Shown here: positions 8,348 through 18,210 of the stretch, in pieces
Layout of the letters: each line of letters begins with the position of its first letter
Position numbering within the stretch: the first letter of the stretch is position 1
Origin: an uncultured Pseudomonadales bacterium
Lineage (GTDB): Bacteria > Pseudomonadota > Gammaproteobacteria > Pseudomonadales > Azotimanducaceae
Assembly: GCA_943787425.1 (NCBI GenBank)
Contig: CALSMJ010000001.1
Location: 919,271-983,270 of the forward strand
Direction: 5' to 3'
DNA length: 64,000 nucleotides
The notes under the pieces: generated by a model
Databases searched by the model: none
Told to the model about the DNA's origin: nothing
Seen by the model: the letters and a program-made list of their open reading frames with translations, nothing else
Translations under genes and position numbers: made by a program

Positions 8348-9862
8348 ATGCCCGCATCGTCCCCATCAAAACAAATCGCCATTGTCGGCGCTGGCATCTG
8401 TGGTCTTTGTACGGCGTTAGGGCTTGCAAAACAGGGTCACAAGGTGACCGTTTACGAGCGCGATGATCCCTTACCCGATGGCGGCCCGGACGAGATTTTT
8501 TTCGAATGGCTGAGGCGCGGTGCGTCTCAATTTAGGCACCCCCACGCCTTTTTGGCGGTCATGAGCAATCTGCTGACCGAACAGTTTCCAGACCTCATCG
8601 AAAACTTTTGGCAGGCCGGCGCTCGCAAAGTCAGCTTTCAAGAAATGCTACCACCGGCGCTCAGTTTGACCTATACGCCCGCGCCGGAAGATGACGCCCT
8701 TTGGCTAATGATGTGTCGACGCGCCACCATGGAAATGGTTCTCAGGCGCTATGCATTGCAGCAACCCAACCTGACGATCGCCTCTGGGATCCGCGTCAAC
8801 GCTATGCTGACCGAGTGCCTCGGTGGGCGACCGCAGATTACCGGTTTAACGATTCAGGATAGGGCCAGAAACGCGCAACCTTTCAACATCAAAGCCGATA
8901 TCGTGATCGACGCGGCCGGCCGAGGCAGCCCCTTCAAACGCTGGTTTCAACAGGCAGGCCTTGCCATTAAAACCGAGTCCCACGATGCCGGCATTGTCTA
9001 TTACACTCGGCATTATCAATTTAAGCCCGGATTTGATGAGCCTAAACGAGATGGCAAGACCCGCTCTGCTGGTGACCTGGGTTATTTGAAGTACGGCGTC
9101 TTCCCAGGTTCTGGCGGGCACTTTGCCGTAATCCTGTGCGTGCCGTGTATGGATACGATTTTGCATGATGCCGTTAAGGACGATGCCACATTTGATCGAA
9201 TTTGTTCGGCGATTCCCGGTTTGCAACCTTGGCTTGGGACGAATCAAGCCGTTGCAACAACGGCTTCGTTCGGAATGGGCAATATCAAAGCGGTTTGGCA
9301 TGATTTCAGCGATGGTGAACAGCCGCTGTTATTAAATTATTATGCTGTGGGTGATGCGTCTGTGCGAACCAATCCGCTCTATGGTCGTGGCTGCAGTACT
9401 GGCGCCATTCATAGCAAGATTCTGACGGATGTTTTGTCCCAAGACCAAGACCCGGTAACCGCGGCCAAACAGTTTGCCGAACAAACTCGAAAACAGTTAA
9501 GGCCAATTTGGCAAGCCAGTCTTGATGAGGATCGAACAGGGATTAAGCGCGCTGAGACGATCCTCAACGCATCCAAAGCTTCACGCACGCTCACCTTAAA
9601 AAAACGATTCGCAATCGCCTACAGTGATGCGCTCACAAGATCCACCCAGATCCATTTACGCGTGTTTCGCGGCGCGTTTCGAACGTTTAACCTCATGGAG
9701 TTACCGGGCGCATTTTTAAAAGACATTAGCACCCAAGCACTGATTTTTTGGACGCTCATCCGTTATGGTGCAGAGAATAAAAAAGCCCGCGTTGTACCCG
9801 GCCCGGATCGAGATCAGATGATCGCATCGCTGCAGCCAGAGACCACTCAACGCGCGGCCTGA
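8348..9862 (+). CDS. FAD-dependent oxidoreductase (monooxygenase/halogenase-like fold)
   Basis: A 504-residue flavoprotein. The dinucleotide-binding motif IVGAGICGLCTALGLAKQGH lies at residues 12-31 and is followed by an acidic strand end (VYERDD). A second nucleotide signature, DIVIDAAGRGSP, is near residue 196, and the ribityl-binding GDASVRTNPLYGRGCS near residue 335, as in p-hydroxybenzoate hydroxylase-type and halogenase-type enzymes. The lysine-containing motif typical of true tryptophan halogenases is not evident, so hydroxylation, epoxidation or dehydrogenation is more likely. It stands alone; substrate unknown. Confidence 0.8.
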   Translation: MPASSPSKQIAIVGAGICGLCTALGLAKQGHKVTVYERDDPLPDGGPDEIFFEWLRRGASQFRHPHAFLAVMSNLLTEQFPDLIENFWQAGARKVSFQEMLPPALSLTYTPAPEDDALWLMMCRRATMEMVLRRYALQQPNLTIASGIRVNAMLTECLGGRPQITGLTIQDRARNAQPFNIKADIVIDAAGRGSPFKRWFQQAGLAIKTESHDAGIVYYTRHYQFKPGFDEPKRDGKTRSAGDLGYLKYGVFPGSGGHFAVILCVPCMDTILHDAVKDDATFDRICSAIPGLQPWLGTNQAVATTASFGMGNIKAVWHDFSDGEQPLLLNYYAVGDASVRTNPLYGRGCSTGAIHSKILTDVLSQDQDPVTAAKQFAEQTRKQLRPIWQASLDEDRTGIKRAETILNASKASRTLTLKKRFAIAYSDALTRSTQIHLRVFRGAFRTFNLMELPGAFLKDISTQALIFWTLIRYGAENKKARVVPGPDRDQMIASLQPETTQRAA

Positions 9863-10190
9863 TTCAAGGCGAAAGCAGGCCGCACAACACGGCGCCTTCG
9901 TGCACCAAAAACACGTCCTACATCAACCCGCAGCGCTCGGAAATTGGATCGTTCGAAGCGCCTTATCGTGATCGCTCGCGAGGTTTTCTAGCGCACCAAA
10001 GCAGAATCGCACCATCATTTTCCCAGCCTGAAGTTCTCAGCGGCCGGCTTAAAAAGCGCTTTTTTCTGGCGTCCTCGCCCCCTAGGAATTCACTCAGCCA
10101 GACGTATCCCCACAAGGCCTTTCCTCGTATCATCTGCCCTAGATATTTCGCTTTGACGCTTGAGCCTCGGACAATCAATAGGACCTAACC
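9863..10190. other. Intergenic region before fhs
   Basis: A 328-base gap between two plus-strand genes. It contains the short palindrome AAAAAGCGCTTTTT (10051-10064) followed by further T residues, which might be a weak terminator for the oxidoreductase gene. The only frame (minus strand, 9963-10178) has no recognisable product. The fhs promoter must lie here, but I cannot place it. No tetrahydrofolate-riboswitch-like structure was recognised. Confidence 0.4.
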
Positions 10191-11861
10191 ATGCAAGGAA
10201 CTGACATTCAAATCGCCCGGGAAGCGCGCTTAGACCCAATCACAACCATCGGGCAGCGCTTGGGTATCCCAGAGACAGCCCTGCTGCCCTATGGTCACGA
10301 CAAGGCAAAAATTGATCACGCCTTTATCGCGTCGCAACAAGATAAAACGCCGGGAAAATTAATCTTGGTAACAGCCGTATCGCCGACCCCTGCAGGCGAA
10401 GGTAAAACCACAACGACCATTGGGCTAGGGGATGCACTCAATCGAATTGGCAAAAAAACGGTCATCTGCCTACGCGAGCCAAGCCTTGGCCCTTGCTTTG
10501 GGATGAAGGGCGGCGCCGCTGGCGGCGGTTACGCCCAGGTTGTGCCGATGGAAGATATCAACCTGCATTTTACGGGCGACTTCCACGCCATCGGCGCCGC
10601 CCACAATCTTCTTTCGGCCTTAATCGATAATCATATTCATTGGGGTAATGCCCTAGGCATCGATCCGCGCCGAATAGAGTGGCGACGGGTTATGGACATG
10701 AACGAGCGCGCGCTGCGCAATATTAATATCGGCCTTGGCGGCGCAAGCAATGGCGTGCCTCGGGAATCCGGCTTTGACATTACCGTCGCCTCAGAAATCA
10801 TGGCGATCTTTTGTCTTTCGAACACGTTAGAGGCATTACAGGAGAATCTCGGTCAAATCGTCATTGGCCAAAATTTTGCCGGCGAACCGGTTCACGCAAG
10901 CGACCTTGAAGCCAATGGCGCCATGTCGGTGTTGCTCAAAGATGCCTTCAAGCCGAACCTTGTACAAACGCTTGAGAACAACCCTGCCCTGATTCATGGC
11001 GGCCCCTTTGCCAATATTGCCCACGGTTGTAATTCCGTGATCGCAACGAAAGCCGCCTTAAGCTTAGGCGACTTCGTCGTCACCGAGGCTGGATTCGGCG
11101 CAGAACTGGGCGCTGAAAAGTTCTTCAACATTAAATGCCGCAAGGCCGGTCTAGAGCCATCCGCGGCGGTGATCGTTGCGACCGTACGCGCATTGAAAAT
11201 GCATGGCGGCGTTAAAAAGAACAATCTCAAAGGCGAAAACGTCCAGGCAGTGGCTAAAGGTTGTGCAAACCTTGCCCGCCATATCCGCAACATGGGCCAC
11301 TTTGGGTTACCGGTCGTGGTCGCAATTAATCGATTCAACGATGACGAACAATCAGAAATCGACGAAATCCGACGACATTGCGAGGCCCTGAATGTCGAGG
11401 CGATCGATTGCACGCACTGGTCTCAGGGCAGTGCGGGCGCGGAAGCGCTCGCCCACGCCGTGGTTGCTTTAAGTGACAGCGGCCATTCCCAATTTCGAAC
11501 TCTGTACGAAGACGACCTACCGCTCTGGGACAAGATCGAGCGCATTGCCCAAACCCTTTATGGCGCGGACGAAATCATCGCCGATCAAAAAGTACGTAAC
11601 CAAATAAAAGCGCTACAAGCACGGTATGGTCATTTCCCAATTTGCATGGCGAAAACCCAATACAGCTTTTCAACCGATCCCAATTTACGAGGGGCACCTA
11701 GCCACCACTCCGTGCCAATTCGAGCGGTTCGGTTGGCTAACGGCGCCGGTTTCATCGTGGTGATTTGCGGCGACATTATGACCATGCCAGGCTTACCCAG
11801 ACTGCCTGCCGCGAACACTATCCGCCTCAATGACATTGGCGAAGTCGAAGGGCTCTTTTGA
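10191..11861 (+). CDS. fhs: Formate-tetrahydrofolate ligase
   Basis: Cytoplasmic ATP-dependent ligase joining formate to tetrahydrofolate to give 10-formyl-THF, the entry of formate into one-carbon metabolism. At 556 aa it is full length. The P-loop-like motif [18 protein letters not shown] is at residues 66-83, followed by [20 protein letters not shown] (about 98-117) and the THF/formate region [14 protein letters not shown] (about 130-143). It is convergent with the NAD-linked formate dehydrogenase operon, which oxidises the same substrate, so the neighbourhood handles both assimilation and oxidation of formate. Confidence 0.96.
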   Translation: MQGTDIQIAREARLDPITTIGQRLGIPETALLPYGHDKAKIDHAFIASQQDKTPGKLILVTAVSPTPAGEGKTTTTIGLGDALNRIGKKTVICLREPSLGPCFGMKGGAAGGGYAQVVPMEDINLHFTGDFHAIGAAHNLLSALIDNHIHWGNALGIDPRRIEWRRVMDMNERALRNINIGLGGASNGVPRESGFDITVASEIMAIFCLSNTLEALQENLGQIVIGQNFAGEPVHASDLEANGAMSVLLKDAFKPNLVQTLENNPALIHGGPFANIAHGCNSVIATKAALSLGDFVVTEAGFGAELGAEKFFNIKCRKAGLEPSAAVIVATVRALKMHGGVKKNNLKGENVQAVAKGCANLARHIRNMGHFGLPVVVAINRFNDDEQSEIDEIRRHCEALNVEAIDCTHWSQGSAGAEALAHAVVALSDSGHSQFRTLYEDDLPLWDKIERIAQTLYGADEIIADQKVRNQIKALQARYGHFPICMAKTQYSFSTDPNLRGAPSHHSVPIRAVRLANGAGFIVVICGDIMTMPGLPRLPAANTIRLNDIGEVEGLF

Positions 11862-11920
11862 TCCGTCTTCTTAAGACCTGATGGCGGCGCGCTACGCCTG
11901 TTTTCTCGAGGCCATCGCGC

Positions 11921-11943
11921 TTGCCCTGAAGACCCCAGGGCAA
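11921..11943 (+). terminator. Hairpin after fhs
   Basis: TTGCCCTG and CAGGGCAA form a perfect 8-bp stem with a 7-base loop, about 60 bases past the fhs stop. No T-run follows, so if it ends transcription it is not a classic Rho-independent terminator; it may simply protect the mRNA 3' end. Confidence 0.35.
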
Positions 11944-11960
11944 TACAGATCAAAAGCACA

Positions 11961-12089
11961 AAGGCTATTTACTCAGCAACCGCTCTAAGGCTTTTTCCCA
12001 GCAACCGCTCTAAGGCTATTTTTCGAACGACCGCTCTAGGGCTATTTTTCGAGCAACCGCTCTAGGGCTATTTTTCGAGCAACCGCCTT
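11961..12089. repeat. Tandem repeat, five copies of a 26-bp unit
   Basis: Five head-to-tail copies begin at 11961, 11987, 12012, 12038 and 12064, each close to AGGGCTATTTTTCGAGCAAC followed by CGCTCT. Copy 2 is one base shorter; copies 4 and 5 are identical except at the end. There are no spacers, so this is not CRISPR. It lies between the convergent ends of fhs and fdsD, where it could act as a transcription or protein-binding boundary, or be a neutral slippage product. Confidence 0.9.
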
Positions 12090-12122
12090 ATTTCGCATTA
12101 GCTTATTTGATTGGGAGAACCT

Positions 12123-12338
12123 TTACCCTAATCGGCTGACAGCGTCCTGGGCGGTATCGTCCAAAAGCACCCCATCTGCAAGCAGATAGGCTTTAATCTG
12201 AAGTCTCATCGAAGGCGCCCAAAATCGTGTGATGTGATTTGCCGCGCGGTCGGCGGCAACATTTGAAGGCTCACCGGGCGCGCAATGCGCAGCAATTTGA
12301 TTGGCCATCTTAATAAGGTGCGTCAATTCTTGATCCAT
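12123..12338 (-). CDS. fdsD: Formate dehydrogenase subunit delta
   Basis: A 71-residue soluble protein matching the FdsD family, the small subunit that ends NAD-dependent formate dehydrogenase operons and is needed for assembly or stability of the enzyme. Family features are the N-terminal helix LIKMANQIAAHC and the RFWAPSMRLQI segment (about residues 38-48). It is the last gene of the operon, 20 bases after fdhD, in the usual order. Its role in maturation is known from related operons; nothing catalytic is expected in it. Confidence 0.88.
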   Translation of the reverse strand: MDQELTHLIKMANQIAAHCAPGEPSNVAADRAANHITRFWAPSMRLQIKAYLLADGVLLDDTAQDAVSRLG

Positions 12339-12358
12339 CAGTACCTCAGTCAGAACAC

Positions 12359-13168
12359 TCAGTTTGTTAATCGGTGGGCGTGGCTGTAAGCAAGATGGCG
12401 ACTTTCTCGTGCAAACCCAATCAACGTCATTCCCGCTGAGGCCGCCAAATCAATCGCCATCGAGGTTGGTGCTGAGAGGGTCGCAATCACAGCGATCCCG
12501 GCCTTAGCCGCTTTCTGGACAATTTCATAACTGGCACGGCTCGACATCAGCAAAAAGCCCGGGCCCTGCAAACAATTCTCAACCCAAAGACTACCGATCA
12601 ATTTATCCAAGGCATTATGTCGGCCAACATCCTCGCAGACCCGCAAGATACTGCCATCCAACCGACACCAGGCAGCGCCATGCACCGCGCCCGTGAGGCC
12701 CTGAAGCGGCTGATGGTGCGCAAGACTGGTTGTCGCACGCTGGATCGCGCGGTGCGTGACCGTAAACGGCCCCGAGACGAGCGGCATTACTCGACGTATC
12801 TGATCTAATGATTCCTTGCCACACAGGCCACAACCTGATCGCCCCATTAAGGTCCGCCGCATCTGTTTCAGCCGCTGAAATTGCCGGGTCGCAATCTCCA
12901 GGGCGATCTCAGCACTCGACTCGCCAAGCGTTACCTCGATGCCATACAACTGCTCAGGATCATCAATGATGCCTTCAGTTAACGAAAACCCCAGCCCAAA
13001 GGCCTCAAGATTAACCGGACTGGCCATCATCACAGCCTGCGACAGACCGTTATAAATCAGTGCAACCGGTAGTTCTTCGGCGATGGCATCGATCTGATCG
13101 GACCCACTGCGTCGCGGCCACTCAATAATCGGGCGATGGGCGGCGCCTTGCTCAAGCGGTTTCATCAA
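12359..13168 (-). CDS. fdhD: Formate dehydrogenase accessory sulfurtransferase FdhD
   Basis: Transfers sulfur from a cysteine desulfurase (IscS in E. coli) onto the molybdenum cofactor before it is inserted into formate dehydrogenase; without it the enzyme is inactive. The 269-residue protein has the catalytic loop SGCGLCGKESL (about residues 111-121), with the two sulfur-carrying cysteines in CGLC, and the nucleotide-cofactor-binding region VCEDVGRHNALDKLIGS near residue 176. The start overlaps the 3' end of fdsA by 17 bases, implying cotranslation. Confidence 0.95.
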   Translation of the reverse strand: MMKPLEQGAAHRPIIEWPRRSGSDQIDAIAEELPVALIYNGLSQAVMMASPVNLEAFGLGFSLTEGIIDDPEQLYGIEVTLGESSAEIALEIATRQFQRLKQMRRTLMGRSGCGLCGKESLDQIRRVMPLVSGPFTVTHRAIQRATTSLAHHQPLQGLTGAVHGAAWCRLDGSILRVCEDVGRHNALDKLIGSLWVENCLQGPGFLLMSSRASYEIVQKAAKAGIAVIATLSAPTSMAIDLAASAGMTLIGFARESRHLAYSHAHRLTN

Positions 13169-16034
13169 GGGCCCGTTTGGTCGGCTGGGTCATCAACCTG
13201 ACTTGCGTTTCAGTAAAGGCAAGATGCTCAGTCTGCCAATCCGAGGGCCGTTCAACTTTTTTAAGGTGCACAGCCGTAACCTTATATTCGGGACAATTTG
13301 TCGCCCAATCCGAGTTGTCTGTGGTCACCACATTGGCCCCACTTTCAGGATGATGAAAGGTGGTATAGACCACGCCCGGTTGCACGCGATCCGTAATCCG
13401 TGCGGCGAGCACCGTCTCGCCAGCCCGACTTGCCACCTGGACCGCATCCAATTCATTGATCCCCAAATCCTCCGCATCTTGTGGATGAATTTCGAGCAGG
13501 TCTTGCTCGTGCCAGCCAATATTGGCTGTGCGCCGCGTCTGAGCACCCACATTGTATTGCGACAAAATCCGGCCGGTGGTTAGCAGAAATGGGAACCGAC
13601 GCGTCACTTTTTCCGCAGTCGCGATAAACTCCGTTCGCTCAAAATAGCCTTTGCCTCGAACAAACTGATCGACATGCATGGTGGGCGTACCGCTCGGTGC
13701 AGCATCGTTACAGGGCCACTGCAGCGAACCTTCCTCATCGAGTCTTTGGTAGCTGACCCCACTAAAGGTTGGCGTGAGCGACGCAATTTCAGCCATGATC
13801 TCTGATGGGTGTTGATAATTCATTGGATAGCCGAGCGCATTCGAAAACGCCATCGTCGCTTCCCAATCGGCCTTGCCGCTCAGCGGCTGCATGACCCGTC
13901 GAACCGGCGAAATACGGCGCTCTGCATTGGTAAAGGTGCCGTCTTTTTCTAAAAAGGTCGCCCCTGGGAAAAACACATGGGCAAATTTTGCGGTCTCGTT
14001 CAGGAAAATATCTTGGACGATCAAGCAATCCAGATTGCGCAGCGCGGCTTCCACATGATGTGTATTCGGATCAGACTGCGCAATATCTTCGCCCTGACAG
14101 TAGAGCCCTTTGTAGGTGCCGGAAATGGCGCCATCAAGCATGTTGGGAATCCGCAAGCCGGGCTCCGACCCGATCTGAACCCCCCAACTCGCCTCAAAAG
14201 CCTGACGAACACGCTGGTCTGATACATGACGATAACCTGGCAACTCATGGGGGAAGGAGCCCATGTCGCAAGCCCCTTGAACATTATTTTGACCTCGAAG
14301 CGGGTTAACGCCAACCCCCTCTCGCCCCAGATTGCCTGTAAGCATCGCAAGGTTTGCAATCCCCATAACCATGGTTGAGCCTTGACTGTGCTCTGTCACG
14401 CCAAGGCCGTAATAAATCGCCGCATTGCCAGCCTTGGCATACAGTCTCGCCGCTGACCGCAGGCTTTCAGCCGACACACCGAGGGCCGCGCTCAGCGCTT
14501 CAGGCGCATTTCTAGGCTCCATGATAAAGGCTCGCCAACGGGCGAAGGCCTCAAGATCGCAGCGCGCCTCGATAAAGGCCTGATCCTGCAGGCCTTCGTC
14601 GATGATGGTGTGCGCCAAGGCATTGATCAACGCCACGTTGGTCCCTGGCAATAACTTCAAATGATGACGCGCCTGGACGTGCGGACCACTCACCAAATCA
14701 ATGCGTCTTGGATCCGCCACAATTAATTCGGCGCCGGCGCGCAACCGCCGCTTCAACCTGGATGCAAAAACCGGGTGCGCATCAGTGGGGTTGGCGCCGA
14801 TCACCATAATAACATCGGCCTGTTCAACCGACTCAAAAGCTTGGGTCCCCGCCGATTCGCCAAGGGTTGCTTTCAAACCATAACCCGTCGGAGAGTGGCA
14901 AACCCGAGCGCAAGTGTCGACATTGTTGTTGCCGAACGCCGCCCGAACGAGTTTTTGGACTAGGTAAGTTTCTTCGTTGGTACACCGAGAGCTCGTGATA
15001 CCGCCAACACTGTCGCTGCCATACACCTGCTGAATTTGCCGAATTCGGTTCGCGGCAAACGTCATCGCCTCATCCCACGACACGGTTTGCCAGGGCGCAT
15101 CAATGCTGTCGCGGATCATTGGCGTCGTCACGCGCTCTTTATGCGTGGCGTACCCAAAGGCAAATCGACCTTTCACACAAGAGTGTCCTTGATTTGCCGC
15201 GCCACCCTTGTAAGGCACCATCCGAACCACTTGGTCACCTTTGAGCTCGGCTTTAAACGCACATCCGACACCACAATAAGCGCAGGTTGTAATCACGCTG
15301 TGCTCAGGCTGCCCTTGTTCTATGACGGTCTTTTCCATCAAGGTTGCCGTCGGACAAGCTTGTACGCAGGCGCCGCACGATACGCAATCTGAGTCCAAGA
15401 AAGATTCATCTTGACCCGCCGCAACCTTGGAATCAAAACCTCGGCCGTCGATTGTCAGTGCGAAGGTGCCCTGCACCTCTTCGCACGCCCGCACACAACG
15501 GGAGCACACAATACATTTGCTGGCATCAAAAGAAAAATAAGGGTGACTCGTATCAGGCTCAGCCGCCAAATGGTTTTCGCCTTCAAATCCGTAGCGGACC
15601 GCTCGAAGACCCACTTCACCGGCGACATCCTGTAACTCACAATTACCATTGGCAGGACACGTCAAACAATCTAACGGGTGATCAGAAATATAAAGCTCCA
15701 TCACATTGCGCCGAACCAAAGCGAGCCGCGGATTATAGGTATGAACCACCAAGCCTTGTTCAACGGGTGTGGTGCAAGAAGAGGGCAAGCCCCGCCGACC
15801 TTCAATCTCCACCAGACACAGCCGACAAGAACCAAATGCTTCTAACGAGTCGGTTGCACAGAGCTTTGGAATTTTGATCGAAGCCAGCATGGCCGCCCGC
15901 ATGATGGAGGTCCCCTCGGGCACCTCGATGGTCCTACCGTCGATTGTAAGCCTGACCAAGCTGCCCTGCGCCGCCGGCGTGCCGTAGTCGACCTCGGGGT
16001 TACGGCGTTGTTTCGGATCAAAATATTGCAACAT
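13152..16034 (-). CDS. fdsA: NAD-dependent formate dehydrogenase, alpha (molybdenum) subunit
   Basis: Catalytic subunit (960 aa) oxidising formate to CO2 at a bis-MGD molybdenum centre. From the N-terminus: a [2Fe-2S] domain with Cys59, 70, 73 and 87; a His/Cys segment (HPLDCLTCPANGNC) for another cluster; two ferredoxin-type [4Fe-4S] sites (CIVCSRCVRAC and CVSCGACVQAC); the CAYCGVGC [4Fe-4S] site opening the molybdopterin domain; and the likely Mo-ligand cysteine in RVCHSPTG (about residue 380). A cysteine ligand fits metal-dependent formate dehydrogenases. It lies 41 bases downstream of the fused fdsGB gene, as in soluble NAD-linked enzymes of Rhodobacter and Cupriavidus. Confidence 0.96.
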   Translation of the reverse strand: MLQYFDPKQRRNPEVDYGTPAAQGSLVRLTIDGRTIEVPEGTSIMRAAMLASIKIPKLCATDSLEAFGSCRLCLVEIEGRRGLPSSCTTPVEQGLVVHTYNPRLALVRRNVMELYISDHPLDCLTCPANGNCELQDVAGEVGLRAVRYGFEGENHLAAEPDTSHPYFSFDASKCIVCSRCVRACEEVQGTFALTIDGRGFDSKVAAGQDESFLDSDCVSCGACVQACPTATLMEKTVIEQGQPEHSVITTCAYCGVGCAFKAELKGDQVVRMVPYKGGAANQGHSCVKGRFAFGYATHKERVTTPMIRDSIDAPWQTVSWDEAMTFAANRIRQIQQVYGSDSVGGITSSRCTNEETYLVQKLVRAAFGNNNVDTCARVCHSPTGYGLKATLGESAGTQAFESVEQADVIMVIGANPTDAHPVFASRLKRRLRAGAELIVADPRRIDLVSGPHVQARHHLKLLPGTNVALINALAHTIIDEGLQDQAFIEARCDLEAFARWRAFIMEPRNAPEALSAALGVSAESLRSAARLYAKAGNAAIYYGLGVTEHSQGSTMVMGIANLAMLTGNLGREGVGVNPLRGQNNVQGACDMGSFPHELPGYRHVSDQRVRQAFEASWGVQIGSEPGLRIPNMLDGAISGTYKGLYCQGEDIAQSDPNTHHVEAALRNLDCLIVQDIFLNETAKFAHVFFPGATFLEKDGTFTNAERRISPVRRVMQPLSGKADWEATMAFSNALGYPMNYQHPSEIMAEIASLTPTFSGVSYQRLDEEGSLQWPCNDAAPSGTPTMHVDQFVRGKGYFERTEFIATAEKVTRRFPFLLTTGRILSQYNVGAQTRRTANIGWHEQDLLEIHPQDAEDLGINELDAVQVASRAGETVLAARITDRVQPGVVYTTFHHPESGANVVTTDNSDWATNCPEYKVTAVHLKKVERPSDWQTEHLAFTETQVRLMTQPTKRALDETA

Positions 16035-16075
16035 TTTTAGACCTTTTTTGTTTGCGGCTCACAATGAGCCCTTTG

Positions 16076-18196
16076 TCACGACGGGTTCATTGCATCCGTT
16101 GCAATCACCTCGCCACCGCCGAAATCTTCTGGGAAATGTTCCAGCGCCGAGAGCACCGGATAGGGTGTCATGCCCCCCATGGCGCAGAGCGACCCTGCAA
16201 TCATGGTGTCGCAGAGATCTTTCAGTAACACAATCGCGTCCTGCCGAGCGGCTTGCGTTTGAACCGGCGAGATAATTTTATCGATGACCTCAACGCCTCG
16301 AACCGCACCAATCCGACAGGGCGTGCATTTACCGCAAGACTCCACCGCACAGAAGGTCATCGCAAAACGGGCTTGTTCACTCAGATCAACGGTCTCATCA
16401 AACACCACAACACCGCCATGACCCAACATCGCATCAATCTTTGCAAAGGCCTCATAGTCGAGCGGTGTATCCCAGGCGGCATCCGGGAGAAAGGCACCTA
16501 GCGGCCCGCCAACTTGAACCGCCCGAATCGCAAGGCCCGATCGTGAACCGCCACCAAACTCGGTCAACAGCGTCCGAAGCGTTTGCCCAAAGCCAATTTC
16601 AACCAGCCCGGCTTGTTTGAGATTGCCTGCCAATTGAATGGGCAAGGTGCCCCGTGAACGTCCAACACCGAAATCGGCGTAAAAAGCAGATCCGCTTGCT
16701 AACACGATCGGGACCGTCGCCAGCGTCAGCACATTGTTGATGACCGTCGGTTGCTGCCATAACCCGTGGATCGCGGGCAGCGGCGGTTTCGGCCGAACCA
16801 TGCCGCGCTTGCCTTCTAAACTTTCAAGCAGCGCAGTTTCTTCCCCGCAGATATAAGCGCCGGCGCCAAGACGGACTTCAATGCTAAAGGATTGATCGCT
16901 GCCCAGAATGTTTTGACCCAAAAAATGCGCGGCTTCAGCACGTTTGAGCGCCTCGTTTAGCACCCATTCCGCATAACGATACTCTTCTCGCAAGTAGATA
17001 TAGCCGCAACCTGCACCCACTGCCAAACCCGCAATGGTCATGCCCTCGATCAAGGCGAACGGGTCGCCCTCCATCATCATGCGATCCGCATAGGTACCCG
17101 AGTCGCCTTCATCGGCATTACAGACGATATATTTTGTTGCCGACGGCGTATCCAACACCGTTTGCCACTTGATCCCAGTTGGAAAGGCCGCACCCCCTCG
17201 CCCTCGCAGACCCGACTCGGTCACCTCACGAACAATCGCCGCAGGCGACATCAATAGCGCGCGCCGCAAGCCCACAAAGCCTGCCTCAGACTCGTAAGCT
17301 GACAGCGACAGCGGGTCAATGCGCCCAACCCGACGAAAGGTCAATCGCTGCTGTTGCTTTAAAAACGGGATATCCTCCGTCAGTCCCAGATAATCGCGAT
17401 GGTTTGACGGATCAAGCCAAGGTTTGCTCTCTAAAAAAGCGTCAACATCGGCCACCTGGATCGGTCCGAAGGCAACTCGGCCCGCATCGGTTTCAAGTTC
17501 CAACATCGGCTCCAACCAGTAAAGCCCCCTTGAGCCATTGCGCACAATGGTTAAAGGTAGCCCTTGAGCATCAATACTGCTCTGAAGTTCTGCTGCAACC
17601 TCGTCAGCCCCCAGCGCGATCGTCGTCGTGTCCCTTGGAATGTAGAGTTTGACCACAGCGCCTGCATTGGTTGCTGCGAGCTGGTCAAACTCCCACCGTT
17701 TTGGGTGCGGATCGAGACTGGGCAAGGTCGATAGCACCTGATCAAATGCTTGTGGATCCATTGGCCCGTGCACCGCTTGATTCACCCGAAGCGCTGGCGA
17801 GCAAGCACAGTTCCCGAGACAGTAAACAGGCTCTAAGGTAACCTCGCCATCCGGTGTGGTTTCATGGAATTCAATACCAAGCCGGCGCTTAGCGTGTGCC
17901 TCGAGCGCACGCCCTCCCGTGGCTTGGCAAGATTCCGAGGCGCAGATTTGAATCACATGGCGTCCTGGCGGCGACGTCCGAAAGAAATGATAGAAGCTCA
18001 CCACCCCGTGCACTTCGGCCCGGGACAAGTTCAAGCCTTGGGCAATCATCACGATACTGGTTTCCGGGATATAGCCGAATCGATCCTGCAGCGCATGCAA
18101 TATTGGCAGCAAGGCGCCGGGGCGCTGAGCCATCTCGGTGATCAGCGCCGGGATATCCGCCATATTGGGTAAATCGGTGCGGTCACGTTGTTTCAT
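16076..18196 (-). CDS. NAD-dependent formate dehydrogenase, fused gamma-beta subunit (FdsG-FdsB)
   Basis: A single 706-residue frame joins two subunits that are normally separate. Residues 1-160 are FdsG (NuoE-like), with [2Fe-2S] ligands Cys85, 90, 126 and 130. Residues from about 165 are FdsB (NuoF-like), with the flavin/NADH motifs GLRGRGGAAFPTGIKW and CNADEGDSGTYADR, GAGAYICGEETALLESLEG, and the [4Fe-4S] motif CAVESCGKCTPCR (about 616-628). Both halves are full length with a short linker (LPSLDPHPKRWEF). The protein should take electrons from FdsA and reduce NAD+. It is first in the operon; the ATG at 18196 lies 15 bases from a perfect palindrome. Confidence 0.94.
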   Translation of the reverse strand: MKQRDRTDLPNMADIPALITEMAQRPGALLPILHALQDRFGYIPETSIVMIAQGLNLSRAEVHGVVSFYHFFRTSPPGRHVIQICASESCQATGGRALEAHAKRRLGIEFHETTPDGEVTLEPVYCLGNCACSPALRVNQAVHGPMDPQAFDQVLSTLPSLDPHPKRWEFDQLAATNAGAVVKLYIPRDTTTIALGADEVAAELQSSIDAQGLPLTIVRNGSRGLYWLEPMLELETDAGRVAFGPIQVADVDAFLESKPWLDPSNHRDYLGLTEDIPFLKQQQRLTFRRVGRIDPLSLSAYESEAGFVGLRRALLMSPAAIVREVTESGLRGRGGAAFPTGIKWQTVLDTPSATKYIVCNADEGDSGTYADRMMMEGDPFALIEGMTIAGLAVGAGCGYIYLREEYRYAEWVLNEALKRAEAAHFLGQNILGSDQSFSIEVRLGAGAYICGEETALLESLEGKRGMVRPKPPLPAIHGLWQQPTVINNVLTLATVPIVLASGSAFYADFGVGRSRGTLPIQLAGNLKQAGLVEIGFGQTLRTLLTEFGGGSRSGLAIRAVQVGGPLGAFLPDAAWDTPLDYEAFAKIDAMLGHGGVVVFDETVDLSEQARFAMTFCAVESCGKCTPCRIGAVRGVEVIDKIISPVQTQAARQDAIVLLKDLCDTMIAGSLCAMGGMTPYPVLSALEHFPEDFGGGEVIATDAMNPS

Positions 18197-18210
18197 AAAT
18201 CAACTCAAAA

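Noticed and set aside
9963-10178. 71-codon minus-strand ORF upstream of fhs
   Set aside because: No recognisable content or ribosome site, and it would occupy the fhs promoter region.
9863-10190. Tetrahydrofolate riboswitch before fhs
   Set aside because: No matching paired structure was seen, and these riboswitches are known mainly from Firmicutes.
11961-12089. Possible CRISPR array
   Set aside because: The 26-bp units follow each other directly with no unique spacers, and no cas gene is present in the window.
15344-15877. 177-codon plus-strand ORF
   Set aside because: Lies wholly antisense to the Fe-S region of fdsA; its Pro/Arg/His-rich content is typical of a shadow frame.
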